A stretch of 64,000 nt of DNA from Achromobacter xylosoxidans A8. Its GTDB lineage: Bacteria; Pseudomonadota; Gammaproteobacteria; Burkholderiales; Burkholderiaceae_B. Positions 9,534 through 18,726 of the stretch are shown here, piece by piece; within the stretch, counting starts at the first letter, position 1; each line of letters begins with the position of its first letter. A program made the position numbers and the translations under genes. Location of the stretch: positions 6,076,001 to 6,140,000 of the forward strand of contig NC_014640.1 of assembly GCF_000165835.1 (NCBI RefSeq), given 5' to 3'. The notes beneath the pieces are model-generated. The model did not search any database, was not told where the DNA came from, and saw nothing but the letters and a program-made list of their open reading frames with translations.

Positions 9534-10970
9534 ATGGATAGCGACGCGCTATTGCTTGCCCGAATACAGTTCGGCTTCACCATCTCGTTTCACATCATCT
9601 TCCCCGCCATCACCATCGGCCTGGCCAGCTACCTCGCCGTGCTGGAAGGACTGTGGCTGCGCACGCGCAACACCGTCTACCGCGACCTCTACCATTTCTG
9701 GACCAAGATCTTCGCCGTCAACTTCGGCATGGGCGTGGTGTCCGGCCTGGTGATGGCGTATCAGTTCGGCACCAACTGGAGTTTCTTCTCCGATTTCGCC
9801 GGCAGCGTGACCGGGCCCCTGTTGGCCTATGAAGTGCTGACCGCCTTCTTCCTGGAAGCCGGCTTCCTCGGCGTGATGCTGTTCGGCTGGTCGCGCGTGG
9901 GGCCGGGCCTGCATTTCTTTTCGACCGTGATGGTGGCCCTGGGCACGCTGGTGTCGGCCACCTGGATCCTGGCGTCCAACAGCTGGATGCAGACGCCCGC
10001 CGGCTACGAAATCCTGGACGGCCGCGTGGTGCCCACGGACTGGCTGGCGGTCATCTTCAACCCGTCCTTCCCCTACCGCCTGGCGCACATGGGCATCGCC
10101 GCGTTCCTGGCGACCGCGCTGATGGTGGGCGCTTCCGGCGCCTGGCACCTGCTGCGCGGAGACCGCAGCCCCGCCGTGAAGAAGATGTTCGCGATGGCGA
10201 TGGGCATGCTGCTGCTGGTGGCGCCGCTGCAAGCCGTGGTCGGCGACTTCCATGGCCTGAACACGCTGAAGCACCAGCCCGCCAAGATCGCCGCCATCGA
10301 AGGCCATTGGGAAAACGAGCCCGGCGCCGGCGTGCCGTTGACGCTGTTCGGCATCCCCGACATGGAGCGCGAGGAAACGCGCTACGCGGTGAACATCCCG
10401 CGCCTGGGCAGCCTGATCCTCACGCACAGCTGGGACGGCCAGTTCCCCGGCCTGAAGTCGTATCCGCCGGAAGACCGCCCCAACGCCACGGCCGTGTTCT
10501 GGTCGTTCCGCGTGATGGCGGGCCTGGGCATGCTGATGATCGCCCTGGCAGCCTGGGCGTTGTGGTCGCGCTGGCGCGGCAAGCTGTACGAATCGCGCTG
10601 GCTGCACCGCTTTGCGCTGTGGATGGGGCCGTCCGGGCTGATCGCCATCCTGGCGGGCTGGTATGTCACGGAGATCGGCCGCCAACCCTGGGTGGTGTAT
10701 GGCGTCATGCGCACCGCCGACGCGGCCACGCCGCACGGGCTGGGCGAACTGACGCTGACGCTGGCGCTGTTCGTGGTGGTGTACCTGCTGGTGTTCGGCG
10801 CCGGCGTGTCGTACATGCTGCGCCTGATCCGCATGGGTCCCAGCCCCGCCCCCGGCCACGCGCCGCTGTCGGGCGGCCCGGGCGAACCGCGCCAGCCGTC
10901 GCGGCCGCTGTCGGCCGCCTCCACCCTGGCGGGCATCGAGCCCGCGCAACGCAAGCATTCGGGAGTCTGA
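9534..10970 (+). CDS. cioA: Cytochrome bd-type ubiquinol oxidase subunit I, CioA type
   Basis: The 478-residue heme-bearing subunit oxidises ubiquinol and reduces O2 to water. His20 in FTISFHIIFPAITIG is the conserved heme b595 ligand, and the quinol-binding Q-loop carries HQPAKIAAIEGHWE. The Q-loop is short and the protein is shorter than E. coli CydA, which fits the cyanide-insensitive CioA branch. ATG at 9534 starts the conserved MDSDALLLARIQFG; the longer in-frame start at 9477 adds a non-conserved extension. It ends 4 bp before cioB. Oxidases of this type support respiration at low O2 or in the presence of cyanide, NO or sulfide. Confidence 0.95.
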   Translation: MDSDALLLARIQFGFTISFHIIFPAITIGLASYLAVLEGLWLRTRNTVYRDLYHFWTKIFAVNFGMGVVSGLVMAYQFGTNWSFFSDFAGSVTGPLLAYEVLTAFFLEAGFLGVMLFGWSRVGPGLHFFSTVMVALGTLVSATWILASNSWMQTPAGYEILDGRVVPTDWLAVIFNPSFPYRLAHMGIAAFLATALMVGASGAWHLLRGDRSPAVKKMFAMAMGMLLLVAPLQAVVGDFHGLNTLKHQPAKIAAIEGHWENEPGAGVPLTLFGIPDMEREETRYAVNIPRLGSLILTHSWDGQFPGLKSYPPEDRPNATAVFWSFRVMAGLGMLMIALAAWALWSRWRGKLYESRWLHRFALWMGPSGLIAILAGWYVTEIGRQPWVVYGVMRTADAATPHGLGELTLTLALFVVVYLLVFGAGVSYMLRLIRMGPSPAPGHAPLSGGPGEPRQPSRPLSAASTLAGIEPAQRKHSGV

Positions 10971-10974
10971 GGCC

Positions 10975-11982
10975 ATGGGCATCGACCTTGCACTGGTATG
11001 GGCCGTCATCATCCTGTTCGGCGTGATGATGTACGTGATCATGGATGGCTTCGATCTGGGCATCGGCATCCTCTTTCCGCTGATCAATGACCGCGAGGAA
11101 CGCGACGTCATGGTCAACACCGTGGCGCCTGTGTGGGACGGCAACGAAACCTGGCTGGTGCTGGGCGGCGCCGGCCTGATGGCGGCGTTCCCGCTGGCCT
11201 ACTCGGTGATCCTGAGCGCGCTGCACCTGCCGCTGGTGTTCATGCTGCTGGGCCTGATCTTCCGCGGCGTGGCGTTCGAATTCCGCTTCAAGGCGGACGA
11301 ACACCACCGTCCGCTGTGGGACCGCGCCTTCGTGCTCGGCTCCGTGTGCGCCACCTTCTTCCAGGGCGTAACGCTGGGCGCCTACATCGAAGGCATCCCG
11401 GTGGTGGACCGCGCCTACCAGGGCGGCGCCTGGGACTGGATCAGCCCGTTCTCGCTGTTCACCGGCGCGGGACTGGTGGTGGCCTACGCGCTGCTCGGCT
11501 GCACCTGGCTCATCATGAAGACCGAAGGCCGCCTGCACCGCCACATGTGCGACATCGCCCGCCCGCTGACGCTGGCGCTGCTGGCCGTGATCGCGGCGCT
11601 CAGCGTCTGGACGCCGCTGGCGCAGCCGCAGATCGCGCAGCGCTGGTTCAGCCTGCCGAACATGTTCTGGTTCCTGCCGGTGCCACTGCTGGTCGCGGCG
11701 GCCGGCTTTGACCTCATCCGCCGCGTCAAGGGCATGCCCAACGCCGGTCCGTTCATGCTGTCGCTGGCGCTGCTGTTCCTGGGCTACAGCGGCCTGGGCA
11801 TCAGCATCTGGCCCGCCATCATCCCGCCCGACGTGTCCATCTGGACCGCGTCCGCCCCGCCGCAAAGCCAGGGCTTCGCGCTGGTGGGAGCGCTGGCGAT
11901 CATTCCGATTATCCTCATGTACACCGCCTGGTCGTACTACGTGTTCCGGGGCAAGGTGCGTCTCGGCGAGGAGTTCCACTGA
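10975..11982 (+). CDS. cioB: Cytochrome bd-type ubiquinol oxidase subunit II, CioB type
   Basis: This is a 335-residue polytopic membrane protein. The N-terminal LALVWAVIILFGVMMYVIMDGFDLGIGIL and PVWDGNETWLVLGGAGLMAAFP are hallmarks of CydB/CioB. It pairs with CioA in the inner membrane to form the oxidase heterodimer. The TGA at 11980-11982 overlaps the ATG of a 47-codon gene, so that small protein is coupled to subunit II synthesis. The order cioA, cioB, small membrane protein is the usual one. Confidence 0.95.
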   Translation: MGIDLALVWAVIILFGVMMYVIMDGFDLGIGILFPLINDREERDVMVNTVAPVWDGNETWLVLGGAGLMAAFPLAYSVILSALHLPLVFMLLGLIFRGVAFEFRFKADEHHRPLWDRAFVLGSVCATFFQGVTLGAYIEGIPVVDRAYQGGAWDWISPFSLFTGAGLVVAYALLGCTWLIMKTEGRLHRHMCDIARPLTLALLAVIAALSVWTPLAQPQIAQRWFSLPNMFWFLPVPLLVAAAGFDLIRRVKGMPNAGPFMLSLALLFLGYSGLGISIWPAIIPPDVSIWTASAPPQSQGFALVGALAIIPIILMYTAWSYYVFRGKVRLGEEFH

Positions 11983-12125
11983 TGAACCACTCCCAACCCT
12001 CCCTGCCCTCGTGGCGCAGCCGCCTGCTCTGGCTGGCGATGATCTGGGCATGCAGCGTCGCGGCGCTGGGCGTGGCCGCCTATGCGCTGCGCCTGGTGAT
12101 GCGAGCCATCGGCATGTCGACCTGA
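11982..12125 (+). CDS. DUF2474-family small membrane protein, CydX-like accessory
   Basis: This 47-residue protein has a charged N-terminus (SWRSRLLW), one transmembrane helix (about residues 16-38) and a short basic tail. Small single-span proteins encoded directly after cioB/cydB are regularly found (DUF2474, CydX, CydZ) and are thought to stabilise the heme sites of subunit I. The ATG overlaps the cioB stop (ATGA at 11982-11985) and the gene ends TCGACCTGA. The size, helix position and coupling all fit; no biochemical motif exists in the family. Confidence 0.8.
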   Translation: MNHSQPSLPSWRSRLLWLAMIWACSVAALGVAAYALRLVMRAIGMST

Positions 12126-12152
12126 TTCCGACCCACGCAAACGGACCCGCCC

Positions 12153-13562
12153 ATGAAGCGCTATGAACGGCTGACAGAAGAAATCACCGCCTCGATCCGA
12201 TCGGGCCTACTGCGGGCGGGCGACCGCCTGCCCTCGGTGCGGCAGACCAGCGCCAGCCGCGGGGTCAGCCCCTCGACGGTGTTCAAAGCCTACTACCTGC
12301 TGGAGGCGCGCGGCCTGATCCGCGCCCGCGACCGCTCCGGCTATTACGTGCTACGCGCGCCGCACGCCACGCTGCCGGAACTCGACGGCCTGTCCAGCGC
12401 CAACGCCGGGCGCCATCCGGTGGACGTCAGCGACAACGTGCTGCAGGTGCTCAACGCCACCCTGCGCCGCGACATGCTGCCCTTCGGCTCGGCCTTTCCC
12501 AACCCGTCGCTGCTGCCCTACGGACGCCTGGCGAAGTTCATGGCGTCCACGGTCCAGCGCCTGGATCCCTGGGGCTCGATCGACGACCTCAGCCCGGGCG
12601 ACGCCGCGCTGCGCCGCGCCATCGCGCTGCGCTACCTGGCCGATGGCATGTCGGTGCCGGTGGACGACATCATCATCACCAACGGCGCGCTGGACGCGCT
12701 GAACCTGAGCCTGGCGGCGGTCACCAGCCCCGGCGACGCGGTCATCGTCGAGTCCCCCACCTTCTACGCCGCGCTGCAATCGCTGGAACGCAACCACCTG
12801 CACGCCATCGAAGTGGCCACGCATCCGCGCGAAGGCATAGACCTGCAAGCGCTGGAGCAAGCCATCCTGCGCCATCGCCCCAAGGCCTGCTGGCTCATGA
12901 CCAACTTCCAGAATCCATTGGGCAGTCTGATGCCCGACGACAAGAAGGAAGCGCTGGTGCGGCTCTTGGCCAGCCACGACGTGGCGCTGATCGAGGACGA
13001 CGTCTACGGCGAGCTGTACTTCGGCGAAAGCCGCCCGCGCCCGGCCAAGGCCTTCGATCGCGACGGCATCGTGATGCACTGCTCTTCGTTCTCCAAGACC
13101 CTGGCGCCGGGCTACCGCGTGGGCTGGGTGGCCGCCGGCCGTTACACGCGGCGCATCATGCGCAACAAGCTCACCACCAGCCTGGCGACGGCGGCGCCCA
13201 CCCAGGCCGCCATCGCCGCCTATCTGGAAAAGGGCGGCTTCGACCGCCACCTGCGCCAATTCCGCCAGGCGCTGGCCCAGCAGCAAGGGGAACTGCTGCA
13301 AGCCATCGCCCGCTACTTTCCCAAGGGCACGCGCGCCACGCGGCCGCTGGGGGGCTACTTTGTATGGGTGGAGCTGCCGGCCCACATCGACACGCTCAAG
13401 GTGCACCGTGCGGCGCTCGGGCACGGCATCAGCATCGCCCCGGGTCCGCTGTTTTCGGCGTCCGGCGGCTTCGGCAACTTCCTGCGGTTGAACGGCGGGC
13501 ATCCCTGGAATCCGGAGATGGAACAGGGCATGGCGACGCTGGGCAAGCTGCTGGCCGGCTAG
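12153..13562 (+). CDS. MocR-type regulator: GntR winged helix fused to class-I aminotransferase domain
   Basis: The product has 469 residues. Residues 1-70 are a GntR-type winged helix-turn-helix (GDRLPSVRQTSASRGVSPST). The rest is a fold-type I PLP aminotransferase domain with FQNPLGSLMP, the EDDVYGELYF strand, and the PLP lysine at Lys315 in SSFSKTLAPGYRVGW. MocR regulators use PLP adducts as effectors rather than performing bulk transamination. It begins 27 bp after the DUF2474 gene on the same strand, so read-through from the cio operon is possible, although a link to respiration is not known to me. The target genes are not evident. Confidence 0.88.
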   Translation: MKRYERLTEEITASIRSGLLRAGDRLPSVRQTSASRGVSPSTVFKAYYLLEARGLIRARDRSGYYVLRAPHATLPELDGLSSANAGRHPVDVSDNVLQVLNATLRRDMLPFGSAFPNPSLLPYGRLAKFMASTVQRLDPWGSIDDLSPGDAALRRAIALRYLADGMSVPVDDIIITNGALDALNLSLAAVTSPGDAVIVESPTFYAALQSLERNHLHAIEVATHPREGIDLQALEQAILRHRPKACWLMTNFQNPLGSLMPDDKKEALVRLLASHDVALIEDDVYGELYFGESRPRPAKAFDRDGIVMHCSSFSKTLAPGYRVGWVAAGRYTRRIMRNKLTTSLATAAPTQAAIAAYLEKGGFDRHLRQFRQALAQQQGELLQAIARYFPKGTRATRPLGGYFVWVELPAHIDTLKVHRAALGHGISIAPGPLFSASGGFGNFLRLNGGHPWNPEMEQGMATLGKLLAG

Positions 13563-13641
13563 CAGCACGTTGTCCTGACGGGCGATTCAAGTTATAAATG
13601 AGTGTTATTCTTATTGACACTGATTTGTGGCCCGGCCCTTC

Positions 13642-14154
13642 ATGGATTCCCCCGCGTACAAGAACGTCCACCGGCTTTACGCGGAACACCATGACTGGCT
13701 GCTCGGCTGGCTGAACCGGCGCGTCAACAACCGCGCCGACGCCGCCGACCTCACGCAGGACACGTTTGTCCGCGTCCTCACCTCCGCCAATGCGACCACC
13801 CTGTCCGAACCTCGGGCTTATCTCCTGACACTGGCCCGCCGGCTCACCATCGACCTGTGGCGCGCGCGCGATGTCGAGGCGCGCTATCTGCAGGCGCTTG
13901 CGCTGGAGCAGGAGCCGATAGCGGCATCGCCCGAGACGCTCATCATGCTGAAGCAGGCGGTCATGGAAATAGACCACCTGCTGGATGGACTGCCGGTGCC
14001 GGTCAAGCACGCCTTCCTGCTGAACCGGCTGGATGGCATGACCCATCCCGCCATTGCGAAAACCCTGGGCCTGTCGCTGGCGACGGTGGAGCGCCACGTG
14101 AAGCGCGCCTTCCTGCACTGCCTCGCCGCGCGTCGCGCCGCGCAAGCGGCATGA
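13642..14154 (+). CDS. ECF sigma factor, FecI-like
   Basis: The 170-residue extracytoplasmic-function sigma factor has region 2 with HHDWLLGWLNRR and ADLTQDTFVRVL, and region 4 with a helix-turn-helix DGMTHPAIAKTLGLSLATVE followed by RHVKRAFLHCL. An in-frame GTG at 13627 would add five residues; ATG at 13642 is preferred. It overlaps the FecR-like gene by 4 bp (ATGA) and lies upstream of a TonB receptor with a signalling domain. It should therefore direct transcription of that receptor when the cognate iron chelate is bound. A weak Fur-box-like A/T-rich stretch (13595-13620) precedes it, so iron repression is likely but not proven. Confidence 0.92.
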   Translation: MDSPAYKNVHRLYAEHHDWLLGWLNRRVNNRADAADLTQDTFVRVLTSANATTLSEPRAYLLTLARRLTIDLWRARDVEARYLQALALEQEPIAASPETLIMLKQAVMEIDHLLDGLPVPVKHAFLLNRLDGMTHPAIAKTLGLSLATVERHVKRAFLHCLAARRAAQAA

Positions 14155-15128
14155 GCGGCGCCTCTTTGCCGCGCCCCGCCTGCGACGCGCAGCTGGAACA
14201 GGCGGTCGACTGGATCGTGCTGCTGACGTCAGGCCAGGCCACCGACGGCGACCGCCAGCGCTTCGACCATTGGCTGGCCAGCCATCCGGACCATGCGCGC
14301 GCCTGGGCCGAGGTGGACGGCATCATGCAGCAGCCGCTGGCCAGGCTGCGAGGCGCGGCGGACACCGCCCCCGGCCCCGTCCGCGCCGCGCGGGCCGCCC
14401 TGTTGCAAAACAGCGGACTGGACCGGCGCCGCCTGCTGAAACTGACGATGCTGCTGTCCGGCGTATCCGCCGGCGCCCTGATCGCAGACCGCTACATTCC
14501 GCTTGCCGGACTGTCCGCGACCTATTCCACGCATACCGGGGAACGCCAGACCTACACGCTGGAGGACGGCTCCATGCTGACGCTCAACGCGCGTTCGGCC
14601 GCCGATGTGCGCTATGACGATACGCGGCGCCTTGTCCTGCTGCGCCAGGGCGGGCTCTATGCCGAGGCCCGCGCCGACAGCCGGCCCTTCGTGGTGCAGA
14701 CCCGGTACGGCGCCGTGCATGGCGGCGCATCGCATCTGGCGGTCAGCCAGTTCGATACCTATGCCGTGGCCAGCGCTCTCGAAAGCACGCTGACCTTGCG
14801 GCCGGAACGCGGCAGTCCTCTGATACTGGCTCAAGCCGGCACGGCCGCCTTCGACCGTGACCGCGCCTGGCAACGGGAAGACGTCGCGCAAGCCAGCTGG
14901 CGCAGCGGCATCCTCAGCGTGCGCGATGCCCGCCTGGCCGAAGTCATCGAGCAGTTGCGTGCCTATCAAGCCGGCGTGATCCGCCTGTCGCCAGAGGCTG
15001 GTGCGCTACGCGTTTTCGGCGTGTTCCCGCTGGACGACCCGCGCCAGACCCTGCTGGCCCTGGGCGAAACCCTGCCGATACAAGTCCGTCGCTACGGTCC
15101 GTGGCTGACGCTGGTGGACTCGGCATAA
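14151..15128 (+). CDS. FecR-like transmembrane sigma regulator
   Basis: This is a 325-residue regulator that holds or activates the partner sigma factor. The N-terminal cytoplasmic DUF4880 domain (EQAVDWIVLLTSGQATDGDR, RFDHWLASHPDHARAWAEVD) precedes a single membrane segment (about residues 93-112). A periplasmic FecR domain follows (YSTHTGERQTYTLEDGSMLTLN) with the typical WQREDVAQASWRSGILSV region and a C-terminal domain resembling DUF4974. The ATG at 14151 overlaps the sigma stop. It should relay the substrate signal from the N-terminal domain of the TonB receptor to the sigma factor. Confidence 0.92.
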   Translation: MSGASLPRPACDAQLEQAVDWIVLLTSGQATDGDRQRFDHWLASHPDHARAWAEVDGIMQQPLARLRGAADTAPGPVRAARAALLQNSGLDRRRLLKLTMLLSGVSAGALIADRYIPLAGLSATYSTHTGERQTYTLEDGSMLTLNARSAADVRYDDTRRLVLLRQGGLYAEARADSRPFVVQTRYGAVHGGASHLAVSQFDTYAVASALESTLTLRPERGSPLILAQAGTAAFDRDRAWQREDVAQASWRSGILSVRDARLAEVIEQLRAYQAGVIRLSPEAGALRVFGVFPLDDPRQTLLALGETLPIQVRRYGPWLTLVDSA

Positions 15129-15233
15129 GAAAAAAAACACGCCTTCGCGCGGCGATGAGGGGATTGAGGTTGGGTATCCGTCATTACCTGTGACGCAACC
15201 GAAATCCCTTTTCTTCGCCGGACATCTTGAATC

Positions 15234-17678
15234 ATGAATTTCTCCTTGAGCCGTAGTGCGGCGCTCGTCGCCAGCGCTCTCAGCGCCTGCGCGTTGACGC
15301 CGTCCGCGACCGCACAGGACGCCGCCCCCACGCACCAGGCCGCGCAGTCCTACGACCTGCCCGCTGCCCCCTTGGCGGACACGCTGAGCCGGATCTCGCT
15401 GCATAGCGGCCGCACCATCTCGGCCAATGCCGAACTCGTCGCGGGCAGGCAAGCCGCGCCCGTGCGCGGCGCGCTGAGCGCCGAAGCCGCGGCGCGGCAG
15501 GCCCTGGCAGGCACGGGCCTGGAACTCGTCGTCACTCCCGCTGGGGTGCTGAGCGTGCGCCTCCAGCCCCATGCCGGCGCGGTGACATCGCTGGAGCCAG
15601 TCATGGTCACGGCCAGCAGCATCATCCCGCCCAGCGAGGGTACGGGTTCGTATACGGTGCCCGAATCCAGCTCGGCGACGCGTATGCGCCTGTCATTGCG
15701 CGAAACGCCGCAGTCCGTCACGGTCATCACGCGCCAGCAGATGGAAGACCAGGGCATCGTCACCATCGCCGACGCGCTGGAGCAAGCGCCCGGCGTGGTC
15801 GTCAGCCGCAGCAACTCCGAAGGCTACAGCTTCTATTCCCGCGGTTTCCAGCTGCAGAATTTCCAGTTCGACGGACTGCCCAGCCTGTCCAGCGACGGCG
15901 GCAACGTGCGCGACAACTACAGCATCAGCAGCTCGGTCATCTATGACCGCGTCGAGATCCTCAAGGGCGCCACCGGCCTGGTCAATGGCGCCGGCTATCC
16001 TTCGGGCGTCATCAACCTGATCCGCAAGCGGCCCAGCCGCGAGTTCCAGGGCAGCGTCACCGCCGGCGCCGGGTCCTGGGATCAGTACCGGGGCGAACTG
16101 GACCTGGGCGGCTCGCTGGCCGAGAACGGCAGGATACGCGGCCGGATGGTCGCCGCGGTGAACGACAGCGCCAGCTTCATCGACTACACGAAAACCCGCG
16201 AAGACGTGCTCTACGGCATCGTCGAGGCAGACATCACCCCGCGCACGACCGCAACGCTGGGTATCGAATACCAGAAGAACAAAAACGACGCCTCGTCCAA
16301 CATCCATCTGCCCGCGTTCTACTCGGACGGCCGGCAGGCGAGCTTCTCGCGCTCGACCAATCCCGCCGACAAGTGGACTTGGCGCAATCACGAGACCACG
16401 CGCTACTTCGCCGACGTCACGCACACCTTCGACAACGACTGGCAGCTCAAGCTGGCCGCCGGGCATCGGAACTATTCCTCCCGCGAGATGATCGCGGGGA
16501 TGGGCGGCTCATTCATCGACGCAAAGACGCACGCCATCAGCCACAGCCTCGGCCAAGCCAGCCTGTTCGATACGGATTCGCGCGAGAACAGCGTGGACCT
16601 GCAGGGCTCCGGCATGTACTCGCTGCTGGGCCGCCGCCACGACCTGGTGTTCGGCTACAACGCCGCGCGCACGCATTCGACGTCGCGACGCGATGATGGC
16701 CTGAGCGACACGATCATCAACGACGCCTTCAACTGGAACAACAACAGCTTCAAGCCCACGGTCTACAAACGCCTGCTGGACCATGATATCGAGGTGTCGC
16801 AGAAGATCCTCTATGGCGCCACCGTCCTGCATCCTACTGACAGGCTCGCATTCATCCTGGGCGGACGGCTCACCGACTACCGCTGGGAGCAGAATTCCGT
16901 CTTCAGCAGCGGCTTCCGCGGCAACTACGGCACCGAGGTGAAGAACAAATTCATCCCGTATGCCGGTATCACGTTCGATGTAGACGCCTATCACACCGTC
17001 TATGCCAGCTACACCGACGTGTTCAAGCCGCAGGCCTTCAACTTCGACGCCTCCAATCGCCAGCTGGATCCCATGACGGGCAAGAGCGTGGAAGTGGGCG
17101 CCAAGGGCGAATACCTGGACGGCCGGCTGAACGCCAGCGTCGCGTTGTTCCAGCTCAAGCAGGACAACGTCGCCGAACTGGATCCCAGCGGCGCCATGAC
17201 GCCCACTGGCGGCACCGCCTACATCGCCGTACCCGGCGTAACGACCCGGGGAATCGAGCTGGAGGTATCCGGAGAATTGCTGCCCGGCTGGCAGGTGCAT
17301 GCCGGTTATACCTACAGCCGCTCGCGCGACCGCGCCGGCGAGCGCGTCAGCACGACCCAGCCGAAGCAGCTGTTCAAGCTGGCCACCACCTATCGCCTGC
17401 CCGGAGACTGGCACCGCCTGACGGTGGGCGGCAACGTGCATTGGCAAGGAGGCACCTACTTCGCGCAGACCGTCAACGGCGCAAGCCGCCGCTTCACGCA
17501 AGACAGCTATGGCGTGCTCGGCCTGATGGCCGCCTATGACTTCAACAAGGACCTGCGCTTGACCGTGAACCTGAACAACATGCTGGACAAGACCTACTAC
17601 TCCGGCATCGGCAACTACAACTCCGTCTACTACGGCGCGCCGCGCAACGTGCTGGCGCAGTTGCGCTACAAGTTCTAG
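15234..17678 (+). CDS. TonB-dependent ferric-siderophore receptor with N-terminal signalling (STN) domain
   Basis: This is an 814-residue outer-membrane receptor. A signal peptide ends near SATAQDA. The STN signalling domain (about residues 38-110, YDLPAAPLADTLSRISLHSG) follows, then a TonB-box-like PVMVTAS segment (about 123-129), the plug (RETPQSVTVITRQQMEDQGI; NLIRKRPS), and a 22-strand type barrel ending in the aromatic LAQLRYKF. The plug and barrel motifs match the hydroxamate/catecholate siderophore receptors (FpvA/FoxA-like). The STN domain explains the sigma/anti-sigma pair just upstream. Gene order and 105-bp spacing suggest its own ECF-dependent promoter in 15129-15233. The particular siderophore cannot be read. 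Confidence 0.93.
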   Translation: MNFSLSRSAALVASALSACALTPSATAQDAAPTHQAAQSYDLPAAPLADTLSRISLHSGRTISANAELVAGRQAAPVRGALSAEAAARQALAGTGLELVVTPAGVLSVRLQPHAGAVTSLEPVMVTASSIIPPSEGTGSYTVPESSSATRMRLSLRETPQSVTVITRQQMEDQGIVTIADALEQAPGVVVSRSNSEGYSFYSRGFQLQNFQFDGLPSLSSDGGNVRDNYSISSSVIYDRVEILKGATGLVNGAGYPSGVINLIRKRPSREFQGSVTAGAGSWDQYRGELDLGGSLAENGRIRGRMVAAVNDSASFIDYTKTREDVLYGIVEADITPRTTATLGIEYQKNKNDASSNIHLPAFYSDGRQASFSRSTNPADKWTWRNHETTRYFADVTHTFDNDWQLKLAAGHRNYSSREMIAGMGGSFIDAKTHAISHSLGQASLFDTDSRENSVDLQGSGMYSLLGRRHDLVFGYNAARTHSTSRRDDGLSDTIINDAFNWNNNSFKPTVYKRLLDHDIEVSQKILYGATVLHPTDRLAFILGGRLTDYRWEQNSVFSSGFRGNYGTEVKNKFIPYAGITFDVDAYHTVYASYTDVFKPQAFNFDASNRQLDPMTGKSVEVGAKGEYLDGRLNASVALFQLKQDNVAELDPSGAMTPTGGTAYIAVPGVTTRGIELEVSGELLPGWQVHAGYTYSRSRDRAGERVSTTQPKQLFKLATTYRLPGDWHRLTVGGNVHWQGGTYFAQTVNGASRRFTQDSYGVLGLMAAYDFNKDLRLTVNLNNMLDKTYYSGIGNYNSVYYGAPRNVLAQLRYKF

Positions 17679-18652
17679 TTCGCGGTCGCGCCCGAGTCCT
17701 TGACCGCCTTGGCCCAGGCCGCGATCTCGCTCTGGATGAAGGCGCCAAACGCCGCGGTGTTCAGGCTGGAAGCCTGCGCGCCCTCTTCCATCAGGCGCTG
17801 CTTGACGGCCGGCGCCGCCAGCGCGCCGCTCAGAGCCTGATTCAGCGTCGCAACTACCGCGTCCGGCGTGCCGGCCGGCGCGACGATGCCGTGCCACGAC
17901 ACGGCCTGGAACCCGGGCAGGCCCGATTCCGCCATGGTCGGAATGTCCGGCATGGCGGGCGAGCGCTGCGGCGAGGTGACCGCCAGCGCGCGCAGCGTGC
18001 CAGCCTTCACGTGCGGCAGAACGCCAGGGATGGTGGTGAACATGAAGTCGATCTGGCCGCCGATCAGGTCGGTGATGGCGGGGCTGCCGCCCTTGTAGGG
18101 AATGTGCGTGAACTGGAGCTTCGCGGCGCTCTTGAACATCTCGCCAGCCAGGTGGCCAGGCGTGCCCGCGCCGGCCGAGCCCATGTTGATCTTGTCGCCC
18201 TGCGACCGGATATAGGCGACCAGCTCCTGCACGTTCGCGGCCTGCACCTGCTTGCCCACCACCAGCACGTTGGGCACCGTGGCCAGCAGCGTCACCGGCG
18301 TAAAGTCTTTCACCGCGTCATAGGAGATGCGCGAGTACAACGACGGGTTGATGCCATGCGTGCTGGCGGTGGCCAGCAGCAGCGTGTAGCCGTCGGGCGC
18401 GGATGTCGCCACCTGTTTGGCGGCGATGGTGCCATTGGCGCCGCCCTTGTTGTCGATGACGATGGTCTGCCCCAGGGTCTTGGCGGCCTCGGCTGCAACC
18501 GTACGCGCAAGAATATCCGAGGTGCCGCCGGCCGAGTGCGGCACCACCAACGTGATCGGCTTCGAGGGGAAGGACTGGGCTTGCGCCGCCGGCAAGGCCG
18601 GCAGCAGACAGGCGGCCAGCGCGGCGCGCGCCAGCAAGGAAGTACGGAACAT
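17675..18652 (-). CDS. Bug-family tripartite tricarboxylate transporter periplasmic receptor
   Basis: This is a 325-residue periplasmic binding protein with a signal peptide (LAACLLPALPAAQAQS) and the Bug signature PSKPITLVVPHSAGGTSDIL, followed by VIDNKGGANGTIAAK and the IPYKGGSPAITDLIGGQIDFMF segment. Bug proteins bind mono-, di- or tricarboxylates and usually deliver them to TctAB permeases. It lies 74 bp after tcuB on the same strand, in place of the usual TcuC transporter, so tricarballylate, citrate or a related acid is the likely ligand. Its stop overlaps the TonB receptor stop tail-to-tail by 4 bp. No TctA/TctB genes are in the window. Confidence 0.9.
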   Translation of the reverse strand: MFRTSLLARAALAACLLPALPAAQAQSFPSKPITLVVPHSAGGTSDILARTVAAEAAKTLGQTIVIDNKGGANGTIAAKQVATSAPDGYTLLLATASTHGINPSLYSRISYDAVKDFTPVTLLATVPNVLVVGKQVQAANVQELVAYIRSQGDKINMGSAGAGTPGHLAGEMFKSAAKLQFTHIPYKGGSPAITDLIGGQIDFMFTTIPGVLPHVKAGTLRALAVTSPQRSPAMPDIPTMAESGLPGFQAVSWHGIVAPAGTPDAVVATLNQALSGALAAPAVKQRLMEEGAQASSLNTAAFGAFIQSEIAAWAKAVKDSGATAN

Positions 18653-18726
18653 TGAAGTCTCCTGGTTTGTTATCGGTCGCGGCGCCGTCGGCGGGCGCCG
18701 TCAAATCCCCGCGACTACGCGGCCCT

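Noticed and set aside
13595..13620. Possible Fur box upstream of the FecI-like sigma gene
   Set aside because: The A/T-rich stretch matches only about half of the 19-bp consensus by eye, too weak to list as a site although iron control is expected.
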